Source: Epiperipatus broadwayi (taxonomy: Eukaryota > Onychophora > Udeonychophora > Euonychophora > Peripatidae). From it: a DNA stretch of 64,000 nt. The number at the start of each line of letters is the position of its first letter. The first letter of the stretch is position 1. The position numbers and the translations under genes were made by a program. The notes below the pieces were generated by a model. The model made no database searches. It was not told the DNA's origin and worked only from the letters and a program-made list of their open reading frames with translations. Positions 36,495 to 48,645 of this stretch are shown one piece after another. The stretch covers positions 806,001 to 870,000 of the forward strand of contig JAQFVV010012435.1 of the NCBI GenBank assembly GCA_028023455.1, written 5' to 3'.

Positions 36495-36885
36495 ATTCTT
36501 AACAGAAAAGCAATAAGGAGACTTCAGATAATTCAAAGAAGGATGGAGAGATGCATGTCAGGAATAACAAGAAATTGAAAATGAAATACATGAGTGAAAG
36601 AACAAGCATGTGTTATTGATATCACTAGAAAAATTAAGAGACAGGATTGGAGTTGGGCTAGATATATTTCTAAAAGAGGTGATAATAGATGGACAATTGA
36701 AATCATAAATCATAAACTGGATTTCAAGAGATTTTGTAAAAGATCTAGAAAAAGACCATATGTGAGATAGATGGAAGAAATAATGAAGTGTGCAGGGATG
36801 ATGTGGAGAAGATGGATTGAACTTGGAGAGACTTTCATTCTAAAGTGGATTGATAATTTGTTGAAAATGATGATGATGATGATAA
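36495..36885 (+). pseudogene. RTE-like LINE, copy 3, C-terminal stub
   Basis: Starts at the equivalent of the [10 protein letters not shown] region (CAATAAGGAGACTTCAG). It retains recognisable ERCM, RQDWSWA, RWTIEI and CAGMMWR-type pieces, broken by frame shifts and stops, and ends at the GAT trinucleotide tail near 36868-36884. It is an old, non-functional 3' fragment of the same family. Confidence 0.85.
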
Positions 36886-37258
36886 TAATTTTATTAATAA
36901 TTTACATTATAATAATATTAAATTATATCAATATATTTTAAAATTATTTAAATTAATATATTTTAAAAATAAAAAATAAAAATTTTCAGCAGTTTGGCGG
37001 AATCAATTGCTCATATAAATTGTTCAATTTCAATTCTTAACCCTCTAGATGAGAAAATGAGTTACTTCATGTGTTTTTTTTTATAATGATTTTTAATAGC
37101 AGTGATTTGATGGCAAAAACTTGATTGAACTAAACTATATAGTTAGAATTTTGATATTGTTTGGTGAAAAATTAAAAAATGAATATATTATTTGTATTAT
37201 TGTTATATATAGAGTAAGTTAAAAACAAACTCTTATGAAGCTTCAAAAATACCCTCAA

Positions 37259-37298
37259 CCTCAGACCGCGGTTTCTGCCTCTAGCGTCATCAGTGAGG
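37259..37298 (-). ncRNA. Hammerhead ribozyme, family C (complete)
   Basis: Minus strand: CCTCA, CTGATGA, CGCTAGAGGCA, GAAA, CCGCGGT, C, TGAGG. Helix I is CCTCA/TGAGG (five perfect pairs). Helix III is ACC/GGT continuing into the self-complementary CCGCGG with no real loop. The cleavage nucleotide is C after GT, the classic GTC site. Helix II is weak: GC/GC plus a wobble, with a C-A mismatch next to the core. The conserved core is complete. Confidence 0.85.
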
Positions 37299-37552
37299 TG
37301 CTAGGGAATAAAAATACTAGAACTAGTCCAGCATTTTATCAATGCCTAACTATTGAGAAGAAAATCTGAAACCTTCAGACATTTAAATGTCCAAAAATCC
37401 AGCTTCTAACTCAAATAGCCGTATGGGACTGAACTAAGTTCAGATACACCATATATTAATGGCTCTAGCAATATAAAATCGCCAAAGCATTAATAGCAAA
37501 AAACTAAAATTAAATTGATAAAAAATCAAGTCAGATGACCTAATTTTAATAA

Positions 37553-37856
37553 TATAGAACTTTATATTTTTATGATAACACCTGCAATCTACTAATAAGA
37601 ATAAAAACTAAAATATACAATCTTTGTTATTTATATAGAAATATTTACAGTTAGATTGCAGTATAGTTATTAGTATACAAACATTTTAAATGTCATACCA
37701 TAACTAATAAATGGCATCTAAAATATCACTTCAGAATAAAATGCCATTTGCAAAAAAAGGGTTAATATGGATGAGTTTCAAATTAATATTAGAAGAAAAC
37801 ATAAACACTTTCAATATGGCTAATAATTAAATATAACAAGGTGTCGCTTGTCAAAA
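37553..37856 (+). repeat. Copy of the 34.3-kb segment inside family C
   Basis: Same 304-bp length as 34326-34629, with about six differences, all substitutions. The left junction is in the 5' part of the minus C arm. The right junction joins TCAAAAA to TAGAGGCAGAAACC, which is helix II of the ribozyme. Confidence 0.9.
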
Positions 37857-38211
37857 ATAGAGGCAGAAACCGCGGTCTGAGGTTGAGGGTATTTTTGAAG
37901 CTTCATAAGAGTTTGTTTTTAACTTACTCTATATATAACATTTGTAAATAGGAGCTTTATTAAAATTAGGTCATCTGACTTGATTTTTTATCAATTTAAT
38001 TTTAGTTTTTTGCTATTAATGCTTTGGCGATTTTATATTGCTAGAGCCATTAGTATATGGTGTATCTGAACTTAGTTCAGTCCCATATGGCTATTTGAGT
38101 TAGATAGCTGGATTTTTGGACATTTAAATGTCTGAAGGTTTCAGATTTTCTTCTCAATAGTTAGGCATTGATAAAATGCTGGACTAGTTCTAGTATTTTT
38201 ATTCCCTAGCA

Positions 38212-38251
38212 CCTCACTGATGACGCTAGAGGCAGAAACCGCGGTCTGAGG
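38212..38251 (+). ncRNA. Hammerhead ribozyme, family C (complete)
   Basis: Sequence identical in every ribozyme position to the minus copy at 37259-37298: CCTCA at 38212, CTGATGA at 38217, GAAA at 38235, predicted cleavage after C38246, and TGAGG at 38247. A partial copy of the 3' half alone occurs at 37858-37882 with its GTC ending at 37877. The distance between the two cleavage points, 369 bp, gives the monomer length. Confidence 0.87.
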
Positions 38252-38375
38252 TTGAGGGTATTTTTGAAGCTTCATAAGAGTTTGTTTTTAACTTACTCTA
38301 TATATAACATTTGTTAAATAGGAGCTTTATTAAAATTAGGTCATCTGACTTGATTTTTTATCAATTATTTGTATT

Positions 38376-39502
38376 TAAAAAGTATTCATTGTTGAATTAA
38401 ATATTTCCATGGATTATTATTATAAGTAAAGAATAGAAATGAGGAGATAATATCCATGTAAATAGAAATAACATTTAAACCTTTTATGCTACTAAAAAAT
38501 TATTAATTATTAGGAATTGATAATCCCTGATGAGTTTGAAGTCAAAGAGAATCTCTTTTACTTTAACAAAAAAACTCAAACAAAAGAGCTATTGTAGATT
38601 TGATGAAATAACTGTTTGTTCTCAGGAATTGTCATTTAGTAATAATTAATAATTTCTTGGTAATATGAAAGGTTAAAGGTTATTTCTATTTACATGCATA
38701 TTATTTCCTTTCATTATGCTTGCACAATTCTGCTTTTTTGTTAAAATGTTGAAATAAAGAAAACAATAGGTTTACACATTTTTGTAAAATGAAATATTTA
38801 TTTTGCAGTGAATATATTATATTTACATTCTGATTTTATTTAAACATATTTGTTTTTTATCAGAAAATAAATTATAGAAAGTGTAGTGGAAAGTGAATAG
38901 TGACATAAAATGCCTACTCTAAAAATCATGGCGGTTATTGTTTATCATTTTTTGGTAATTATAAATTAATTTTTCAATTTTCAAAATCTATTTTTTTTGC
39001 TTGAATATATTCTTAAATAATATATATCTTACTGACATATGATGCACAATTATTTATTATTTACTAAAAAATATTTTTTAGCTGAAAGCTAAAATGAAAC
39101 TTTAGTTCTGATTATTTATTTCTGTTTATTTTATATATATTTAAAAAATTTATATATTATTTTTAAAAATATCTTCCTTTTTTTAAAATTATAACTTTAA
39201 TGAATATTATTAAAAATATAAAATATTTAATAAAAAGTAAAAATTTGTTCATTAAAAATAAAAAATACAAAAAATGATTGCAATATTGGCACTATGAGAC
39301 TGTTCAACACAAATTTCCAAATTCTAATGTAACAATATTATTTTGAATAAATATTTGAGAATAAATTATTATATAATCTGATTTTATTTATTAGAGAAAA
39401 AAGATCCAGATCTTCCTAAGCATATTTCTGCATATGATTAATGCATTAAAAGTGAAATCAAAACAATTTCATTTTTTGAAAAGAAGTAGCATAAAATTAT
39501 AA
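38376..39502. other. Non-coding AT-rich DNA, no gene seen
   Basis: Contains an approximate inverted pair around 38460 and 38690 (TAAATAGAAATAACATTTAAA and TTATTTCTATTTACAT) but no gene or RNA. The stretch is otherwise unremarkable. Confidence 0.45.
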
Positions 39503-39722
39503 TAATTTAGCTTGTGCTTTACACAAAAAAGTGAAGCTTGTCTCAATCTTCTTACAAGGTATATGGCTTAGTGCTTTCAGAGACCTTGAGTCTTCATAAT
39601 TATAGCCTATTGAAGTTTAGCTAAACTTCAGTTAAAAATAGGCTATGATTATGGAGACTGAAGCCATATAACATGTAAGAAGATTGAGACAAGCTTCACT
39701 TTTTTGCATAAAGTGCAAACTA
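39503..39722. mobile_element. Foldback/MITE-like palindrome
   Basis: The left arm has GTGAAGCTTGTCTCAATCTT, GTATATGGCTT and AGTCTTCATAATTATAGCC. The right arm is the complement (AAGATTGAGACAAGCTTCAC at about 39679), separated by only a few bases around 39616-39630. The centre pairs TTTAGCTAAA. Nearly the whole 220 bp folds as one hairpin. Confidence 0.75.
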
Positions 39723-41783
39723 AATTACTTACTACTCAAAGGTGAAATAGAAAACTTGTATTTTATAAAATGATAGGTAAATGTTTTTAAATGTCATTTT
39801 AATTACAATTTTATGAGGAATATAATAATTTATTACTGAAATGACTATTTTAAAATCAATATATATTACAATTTTCAATTTATGAATAAATTTAAAATTA
39901 ATAAAAATGTTTTTTATTTTATTAAATTTTTTAGCTTTATTGCTTTTTATTTAGCTTTTTAAAATATATATTATTTGATCATAGTAATCAAAAAAACTCA
40001 AGTTATTATAAAAATTGTATGAACCAAATACATGAAAATTTAATATGTTGCATGTAAAAAGAAGATATGCAAAAATAAATGTTCATTACTGATATTTTAT
40101 GTTCTATTAATAAGTAAGCATCACATACATTATACACATAAAATATTATTAATTTATTATTTTATTCTAGGCTATATGTTTTATTTCATTCAATAATGAC
40201 AAGCTAAGTACTGCCACTGTGTCTGCTCTCTCTATATTTTTAAATGAAAATGATCAGATGACTTTATTTAAAAGCTCATAAGAAGTTCAGGCACTAGAAA
40301 TGAAAATACTAGACTTGATCACAAACTTTAAGGAAGATCTATCATATATCATTGCATCAAATGCATGGAATACATTCTATCTATTTTGGATCATGTTTAG
40401 GGTATAATTTTTCAACAAGATTTTTAACCTCAAATAAAATGAACAAGTAAACAACAATACAGTTTTAAACCTATGTCAAAAACATTTAAATATTAATCGT
40501 GATTTTAAATTGCATTTATTAAAAATATTTAATAAAAAAATGCATTAAAATTTAAAGCAAAATTAACAAAAATAACAAATTTTAAAAAAACGCTTAGATT
40601 TTTTTTTATATTTAATAAACACCTAAATTTGATTTGCACAAACATTAAAAACTATATATAAAGGGAGTAGTTAGTCCAATGATAATATGTAAAAAAATAT
40701 TGCCCTATCCGGAACGTAAAAATAATTTAAATATACCACAACCAAACTTTCAAATATTGTAAACAGGAACATATTAAAATAAAATTAAAATGTAATAATT
40801 AAATTTAAAGTTTATATATATATGTGTGTGTGTGTGCAAGGTGTTTTGGAGTACAATGGTATTGTATTTACTAGACAATCCTATAACCTGGATTCAAATC
40901 TAGATCAAGAAATTGTAATTTTTAGGAGGTTTGGAATTTTTTTTAGGTAATTTACCTACCCTCTTATTGATTTGTAATTAACCCATCTAGCTACTTCTAG
41001 ACAAAAGATAGAATGGGAAAATATTTAAACTTTCACTACCCTAAAATTGGAAAACTTTGTGAGTACTCTTTTTCTTCACAGTATAAGTGGTAAGGAGAAA
41101 GATTTTCTCTAAAATGGGTTATTCAAAGTCTTTTACGTCTTTATTTTATCTACACATATATAATTACTATACAGACATATTGAAAAGGGCAAAAAACATA
41201 ATTTGCCGAAAAAGGCTTTTCTATGATAATTATATAATTTGTAATCTTTGTTGCTTGTATATATATATATTTAAACATAATATTTACTATTGACATATAT
41301 AATTAATATTATAGTTTCATTTTAATATGCTTTTTTAATTACAAATAAATACTTTATATGAAAAGGTAAACAAACTTGTTTTACAATAAAATACAATTAA
41401 GCAGTAATTAAAGGCAAAACCAATTTGGTTAATTATTTCAAATGTTATTAGATTATTATAAATGAAATAAATAAATAAATATCAACGTACTGGTTTTCTT
41501 GTTTAAACATTCTGTAAGTGAAAGCTTAAAGTCATTCTTTACGTTATCTTCCCTCATCCTTTTCTACTATTTTCAAAAATATAATTATCGTAAAACTTCC
41601 AGTTTATATTAAATGAAAAAGTTTAAAATCTTTTAAGATTATATGACTTTAATTAATAATTAAATAAATTAAAATTTTACTGTCAGCAACATTTTATAAT
41701 TTTATTTCCACTATAATTCCTTAAATGTAAAGCTTTCTACTAATATATAGATATCAGTTTAGTATAAAAGACATTTGAACTAT
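39723..41783. other. Non-coding AT-rich DNA with one tRNA-like segment
   Basis: Includes a TG dinucleotide run at about 40822-40836. The 68-codon ORF at 41087-41293 is low-complexity. Apart from the tRNA-like segment listed separately no gene is visible. Confidence 0.45.
40838..40925 (+). repeat. tRNA-like sequence (SINE head)
   Basis: TGGAGTACAATGGTATTGTA resembles an acceptor/D-arm with an A-box, and CTGGATTCAAATCTAGA resembles a TPsiC arm with a B-box 30-40 bases later. The anticodon arm is not clean. A decayed tRNA-derived SINE fits best. Confidence 0.45.
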
Positions 41784-42195
41784 AAATATTGATTTAAATA
41801 CAAGAATATTGAATATACTGAACTTAATGTAATTAGAAGGGATTTGAATTCAGACTTTTAAACCCCCTACAGTAGGGGAGATGATGATTTATCGACTGAT
41901 GAGTGCTGGTTCAGTATGAAATATATAATTGGAGATAATAATCAGAAAATAATAATAATTCTTTACAATAGCTATATAATCAAATAATAATTTTATACAT
42001 AAAAAGTTTTTTCAGCACCTGCTTTTGGTGCCCTTTTCTAATGTTACTCCTTTCCAATTTTGATATATTGGAGATTATTAATCTTTTTCACATGTAATGT
42101 GGTCATGTGTATTGGTTGTGTAAAATTGACTGGATAGTTGTAGAGAGCTTGAAAGTCTGAGTTCAAATCTCTTCTAATTACATAAAATATTGATT
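41784..42195. mobile_element. Family A insertion with 11-bp flanking repeat
   Basis: AAATATTGATT at 41784-41794 and 42185-42195 may be the target-site duplication, though it is AT-rich. Inside is a minus-strand tRNA-like end (GGGATTTGAATTCAGAC), then a plus-strand ribozyme at 41893. An unrelated stretch of about 120 bp (41935-42055) then interrupts the linker, and the plus tRNA-like module ends GAGTTCAAATCTC. The interruption includes CAGCACCTGCTTTTGGTGC. Confidence 0.7.
41893..41932 (+). ncRNA. Hammerhead ribozyme, family A (core intact, short helix I)
   Basis: CGA, CTGATGA, GTGCTG-GTT-CAGTAT (one G-T wobble), GAAA, TATATAA, TTGG. Both catalytic boxes are intact. Helix I is reduced because the 5' strand reads TCGA instead of CCAA, so only about two pairs remain near the core. 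Confidence 0.75.
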
Positions 42196-42885
42196 ATTTT
42201 ATTTACATTTGCATTTCTAAGATTTATATATATATATTATAATAACTTCATCAAGTTAGCAAATATTTTTGATATATATTTTATAAAAAGATTTGAGTCA
42301 TATTTTGTTGTGGTTCTAGGCAAATACAATTTTCATAATTAGATTAGCTAAAAAGTCTTGAATAGAAAATTAATACAGCCATTTCACATATATTATGATG
42401 CCATGACTTTGAATGGATGTCAAAAGCATAATAGTGAATCCTATATAATTTATCTCTGCTAATAGAAGTATAATGCAGATATTTTTGGAGTATCTATGTA
42501 GTATTTAACTTAAAAAGTATATACATTAAAACATCAAAAATAATTAACAATTTTTATATGTGATAAATAATAATATAGTGATTTATATATTGTACCCATA
42601 CATTTGTCACAGTTATTTTAAATGGAATTTAAAAATAGCTAGTTTTAAAAAAAATGTAAATATATATTAGTCTATAGTAGTTTATATTAATTTTGTAAAA
42701 TAGGTTTAAACTTGTTAGATAGGAAGTTTATAAAGATATTTAAAGTATTTTAAAAGTTGTTTGAATATAATTTAAATAGTAAAAATAATATATTATATGT
42801 TATTTGAAAGATAAAATTAATTAATATTTATTACATTTAAAAAATATAATATTAAAACAATAGTTTAGTTTCAGTATTAAATATT
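42196..42885. other. Non-coding AT-rich DNA, no gene seen
   Basis: No gene, RNA or repeat boundary found. Confidence 0.45.
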
Positions 42886-43066
42886 CTAGCATATGTGTGT
42901 GTGTGTGTGTGGCACAACTGTTCCCAAAAGCTATTAATATAAAATAGATAACTAAAAACAATCGAGCTCGAGCTGAGCAATCAGTTCAATTGGTTTTAGT
43001 TATTTATTTTATATTAATAGCTTTTGGGAACAATTGCGCCGTACACGCACATGTGCTAGAATATAT
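42886..43066. mobile_element. Foldback/MITE-like element with TG-repeat ends
   Basis: The left arm begins TCTAGCATATGTG followed by a TG run and CAACTGTTCCCAAAAGCTA, then TTAATATAAAATAGATAACT. The right arm is the complement, ending GCACATGTGCTAGA. The centre has GAGCTCGAGCTGAGC. No coding content. Confidence 0.75.
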
Positions 43067-46000
43067 ATATTTTCCAAAAGTAAAAAATCATTTGACTTAA
43101 TAGTATTAAATATTATATAATGTTTCTAATATATTTTAAATAATTTTATTTATTTAAGTTATTTTAAATAATAAGTAATTAAATTATTCTAGAATGTGCT
43201 AAAAAGTGTCACGTGTCATTAAAGGGTGTGTATTTGTCTTTGAGTTTTCATGTGTTAAGCAGAAATATTAATTTCTAATTCCTTGTTAGTGAAAATAGAA
43301 ACATTAAAATGTTGCAAATAATCTTGTAAATTTTATTTTAAAAATAACAATTAATTTTTATTGAGTTGTCTAAGTAATTTTTTCTATTTTAAAATTAATA
43401 TTCAAGTTATTAAAAATATTTTAATTGTTTAAATAAAGATATTTAGTATTAGGAAATATTAAATTAATTTTATATAATATAAAAATGATGAGCCATACTA
43501 TATAGAAAATTATTTTGTAGACAAAAGACTTAATTTATATGTAAATCAGTTATTGAGAACTTGAATTAACCAATGAAAACATTAGATAAAATAGGTATGA
43601 ATACAGATGTTCAATCAGTCTAGACAGTTTTTCTAATCTAATCATGTCTTGTTTTGTTTGTTTAATCTGGTCTTATTTTAAAAGTTTTAATTTTTTATAA
43701 AATATTTTTTTTAGTAATGTTAAAGTATAGTTTTAAATAATTATTTTAAAGCATCTCATATTTGAGTAAATGAATTAATTTCCTGAAAGTAAAATATTTT
43801 GCATCAAAGCTTAATGAAACCATGATAATTTTATGGAAACCAATGGTTATCATCAAAGTATCAGCCTAATGCCTTTCAGAAGCCATGACAATTTTAACCA
43901 TATAACTGAAGAAAACTTAAAGATTCATAAGAACTTTATAGTGTTAAGTAAAAGAACAGTTACATTTAACAATTTTGATAAACTGTTATAACTATAAACT
44001 GTTGAGGTATTTATATCTTATAAGTATGCTGAGGATATTTGTTGAAAGCTATTTAATAAGCTATATGTGTTTTAAAAGGAAGAAAATGAAGAACAAATAA
44101 TGGTATGCAATTGAATTAAATATATATGGAGGAATTTTATAAAAGTGAACATATTTTATATTATTTTTGAATGTGTATATGAATATATTTTACTACTAGT
44201 TCATTTTCAAAAAAAAAATGGCCTGAATGGATAGTGTATATTTTAAATTTGTGCATATCAAGATTAAAAGAAAATGTTTTTTGAACTTTGCATTTTAAAA
44301 ACAGATTTTCCTATACATTTTAAAAGATTTTCTTTGTTAAAAGAGATATGGATACTGATATTATTTTAAGATTATCATTATAACTTATATGAAATATTCT
44401 CTAAATGAAGAGACTGCACAAACATTACAAGAAGTTATTTAATTAATATGTGAATGTAAGAAAAGATAAAATCTTAAATTTTAAGAAACATCCAGCATAT
44501 ATATTTTGTAGACAATAAGAATCAAAGTTGTCAGTTAAAAAGAAAATAACTGATAAATAATCTTATTCTTTAAGATTTTTTTATACTTTCTGATAAAAGA
44601 ATATTAATTTTGCTATATTTTACCATAAGTCTGGACCAGCATATATATAAAATGTAGGTACATGAAAAGTTATTACCTAATATGAAAAATTATATTAATA
44701 AATGTTTTTTATCAGAAATATCTGTTCACCTGAAAAATGCTAGGATTAGAATATTTAGCCAGTATGGATAGACAGTATTTCATAAAGATTTTAAAAGATT
44801 TAATTTTGTGCATTGTGGAGTTTTATACAGCATGATGGGGAGAGAGAAGTTTTGTTCAAACTTTTTTCATCATCAATAGTAATGGGAAAATTTTGGTGCT
44901 AATAGCTTTGAATTTTATTACTTTTCTATTTTTTAGTATTGATATTTTTATTACTATTATTAATAATATTCAATTAACATGGTTTTTTTAGTGATAAGTT
45001 TAGTTTTAAGATTAAAATAATTTGTTTTAAAAAATAAAGAATAATATTAGATATCAGAAAATTTAATTTTCTGAATGGTAAAAATAAAATACCTATAACT
45101 TATTTTATGTTCAGACAATCAAGTAGAAAAGGGGATTGCTGTATTTAATTCCAAAAATTGTTGGAATTAAAGGTAAATTATTATGCATTTTAATAATATT
45201 TTAATGTATATTTTACTTCATTTATCATATTGCTTGAGTATTAAGCCAGATGAATCATATAAATATGACTATAAATATAATGTTTTATGAATGTAATGTA
45301 AAGATAAGAATATGTCTTGTAAGTTATCTAAGGGTATTTAAGTAATTTTTATGAATGCTTAAGTATGCAGATATTTTTAAAATATGACTATAAGTTTCTA
45401 ATATATCACTCTAAACCATATTTGTTTAGATACAATAAAATGAAAATGTTGATTTCTGAATTATCTAGCACAATAAGTGAATGAATGTGTGTTAACAATG
45501 GATATTTTATTAAAGTCATTTGTGTATATAATATTTTGAATATTGAATTTTATTCTATATTTATTTTGGAAATGTGGTTTGGGGATTATTTTATGTATCA
45601 TAGTTAGAATTTTTTATGATATTAGGAGAAGTATTCAGAATGTGGAAGATAAAGGATAATGGTCTGGGAAAGTGTTAGAAAATGAAATCCTGGATGCTAG
45701 AGATGTTAAGGAAGAATATTATATGTGAATCATATTATTATGTATTACGAATTAAATATAGGTAACAAAGTTCTGTATATTTAGTACATGGGCAATTGCA
45801 TACTTTTCATAGTTCTGTAAGAGTTCAGATAGAAGCCATGACTGGAATTTAAGGTACATCATAAATATGTGACTTTAAGCACTGTTTGAGTTATTATTGT
45901 ATTCATGTCCCTCACTATAATCATTATTAATCACCACTGGATATTACAGCATAAATGACAGTTTAAAAGTTGGTTAGAATAATAATTGGATTGTTGAAAG

Positions 46001-47321
46001 TTGTCAATATTTGTGAATCCAAGTGGAGAGAAAATTTTATCACAAATGATGTTTAATTATTTATTGTTTATAGAGAGAAAAGAAAAGCAATGATTTGATA
46101 TTCCTAGAGAAATATAAATAATAGAGATCATTAAACTCAAATATTTAATGCATATTTTGTTTGATTGTGAGAGGAATGGTGTATTATAATATCTGAATAC
46201 TCTTATGATAATAGATTATAAAATGAATAAATATAGCATGTCAAGCAATATAATTCTTTAATATAATTTGAATCTTCTATAAGAAGAGTGAACTTATAAA
46301 AGAATAAAGTTGTAGGATTATTTAAAATATTTTGAACATAAATAGTTTTATAAAGTGATGATTAAAGTTATTCCAGTAACTATGTATTTCTTTATTTAAA
46401 TTTACATTGAAATGTTAAAGTATATCTGAAAGATAAAGAGAAATACTTTACTGGTATATAAACAATGTGTCTAGTAATTTTTCAATATAATGTTATATGT
46501 TAAATTTTGAGTAATGGCTAATTTTAATTTTATAGTTAATAGGCATTACTATAATTATAATTACTTTCTGAAAATGTGAAGCATATTATTAGTTAAATAA
46601 ATTGTATTTATTTATTGTTATTGTTTTATTATAATAACAATGGAATATCATTGTTGTAATGATAGAAAATAATATTACTACTATAATGTATCATATATTC
46701 TATTTTACATATCAAATAGTCAGAATAAAGACTATTTAATGTTTATTTATTTTTATTATGTTTTCTTATGTAAATAGTTTATTCTAATTAATTTTGTTTT
46801 GTTATTTTTTTAAATATTTTTAAATTTTATAAATTTATATTGTTGTAAATATAGTATATTGTTAAATAATAAAATTGTTAATATTTTAGAATTCAAATTG
46901 TCTGCAGAGTTTTATTTGTTGGTGTGTCTGAGTGGGTTTTTTTTTTAATCTTTGTATCCAGACACATGACTTATGAAGATTATTTGGATTATTATATTAT
47001 TGCAAACGATTAATAAAAATATATTATTACAATTATTATTATTACAGGAGATATTATTGGTGATTATGAAAATTATACAATGTCAATTTTAAAATATTTA
47101 ATATTGCAATTAAAAATGTTTTCTGTAAATGCCACATAAGAAATAAAATATTTTATATATTTTATAAGAATTTATAATTTTATTTACATTTATTGAAGAG
47201 TCATAGTTAAGTAGATGTATAATTTTAAGACTCTTTAAAATATTCTAGTTATTTGTTGTTGTTTTGTGAGAATAGTTGAATATATGTAAAAGCACTCATT
47301 ATACTTAACTACATGGTATTA

Positions 47322-47351
<30 letters not shown>
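43067..47351. other. Non-coding AT-rich DNA, no gene seen
   Basis: Over 4 kb without any open frame of note, RNA gene or recognisable element. Long A/T runs and short microsatellites (for example the ATT run ending at 47352) only. Confidence 0.55.
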
Positions 47352-47353
<2 letters not shown>

Positions 47354-47525
47354 TACTAAGGCAATAAACCTAAAGCATGTGTGGTTGAAAATGCGAAGAT
47401 AGGGATCTCTACAGGTCTTAAATACAAGCTTCCAATGCGTAAGCTTGTGGTTGAGACCTGTAGAGGTCCCTACCTTCACATTTTCAACCACACATGCTTT
47501 AGGTTTATTGCCTTAGTAAATATTA
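47352..47525. mobile_element. Foldback/MITE-like palindrome
   Basis: The left arm TTTACTAAGGCAATAAACC then AAAGCATGTGTGGTTGAAA and CTCTACAGGTCT pairs with a right arm ending GGTTTATTGCCTTAGTAAA. The arms are about 75 bp each around a short centre with CAAGCTTCCAATGCGTAAGC. A related piece (TTATAGAGGTCCCTACTGTC) lies near 51430. Confidence 0.8.
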
Positions 47526-48239
47526 CTTATATAATCAATGTGCATTAAATAAATTTATTATCATTGTGAAATGAATCTGAGATGTTGAATGATTATAAGA
47601 ATGAGATGAAGTGATAATGGATAGAAATTTTAGTTTATGTTAAACTTTAATATTATTTTTATGAAAGAATAGTAATTAATTTAGTGTTTTCATAATAAAT
47701 TTCATAAGTTATTAAGTTAGGATTTATTTTATGTGTGTAGTGAGCCATGGGAGTATTACAAGGTAATTTTGTTATATAAATTAAGTAGGGATAATATTCT
47801 TATGCCACTGAGAGTACATCTTTCGAGATACATGCTTGAATGTCTTGTGCAAAAAGTTTCATAATTTTTGTCAGTATTTTAATCAAACCATATTTTTTAG
47901 TAATGAACAAAGTGATAGTCATACTTTGAATTGTTAGTATAATAAATGAGCTGGGAATCTGATTTGAACCTTAGTATTTTAATTTGTGTGTGTTTTTTAA
48001 TTATCTTAGTTTATTATTTAAATAAGATAAATTATTTTAAATATTAATTTTATTAGATATAATATGTTAGAAATATATTCTGAGCTAGTTAAAGTATTGT
48101 TGTTATAATAAGTATCATTTCTAATAAGTATTATTCTGATCAGAGTTGAGTCAGAGAGTCTGTCTTTTCAATATTGGTGAGGGTACATTATATATGTAAT
48201 CCTGTGCAATGAAATTACTGTTCTCACATGCACTATTAA
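47526..48239. other. Non-coding AT-rich DNA, no gene seen
   Basis: Nothing beyond AT-rich sequence was found. Confidence 0.45.
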
Positions 48240-48645
48240 ATTAATATTAAATTGACATGCTCTCACCCATCAAAAAGTGTTTCAAAAGCATAAGTGTTCC
48301 ATTTATGCTTAGAGCCTATTCTTAAATAAACCAACCCTTACTGGCCATGCTTAAATCAGCACTCAATTTATTTGCACCAGTTTAGTTTACATATCACAAG
48401 GAAACGAAAGTTTCTTATTTTTACTTACCTGTGTCTTTGAATCATATTAATTTGAATATATGTAATAAATAATAATGTAGTGATATATATATAATTTTGT
48501 GAGAGGAAATTAAATTGATATCAAGTCAATATGCACTCACTTGTCAATAAGTGTTTTGAAAGTATAAGTAGTCCACATATGTTTAGAACTTAAATAAACC
48601 AACCTTTATTGACCATGCTTAAATCAGCATGAGCCTGATGTTTTA
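48240..48645. repeat. Direct repeat pair, about 130 bp each
   Basis: A stretch with ATGCTCTCACCCATCAAAAA and TTAAATAAACCAACCCTTAC, ending CCATGCTTAAATCAGCA, recurs about 270 bp later (about 48505-48640) with substitutions. No ribozyme core or tRNA-like module was seen in it. Confidence 0.7.

Larger units (their letters stand above)
37187..38375. mobile_element. Family C retrozyme-like insertion, 1165 bp, with 12-bp target-site duplication
   Basis: ATTATTTGTATT at 37187-37198 and 38364-38375 brackets the insertion. Inside, a minus-strand C copy (37199-37552) carries one complete ribozyme. The 304-bp foreign segment (37553-37856) follows. Then a plus-strand C copy starts in the middle of the ribozyme (37858), runs one complete 369-bp monomer to the second ribozyme at 38212-38251, and continues about 112 bp into the next monomer. 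Minus and plus arms are near-complements over some 340 bp. The arrangement (tandem monomers, ribozyme at each junction, no ORF) is that of a retrozyme. A single pair of duplications around all three parts says that they integrated together. Confidence 0.85.
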
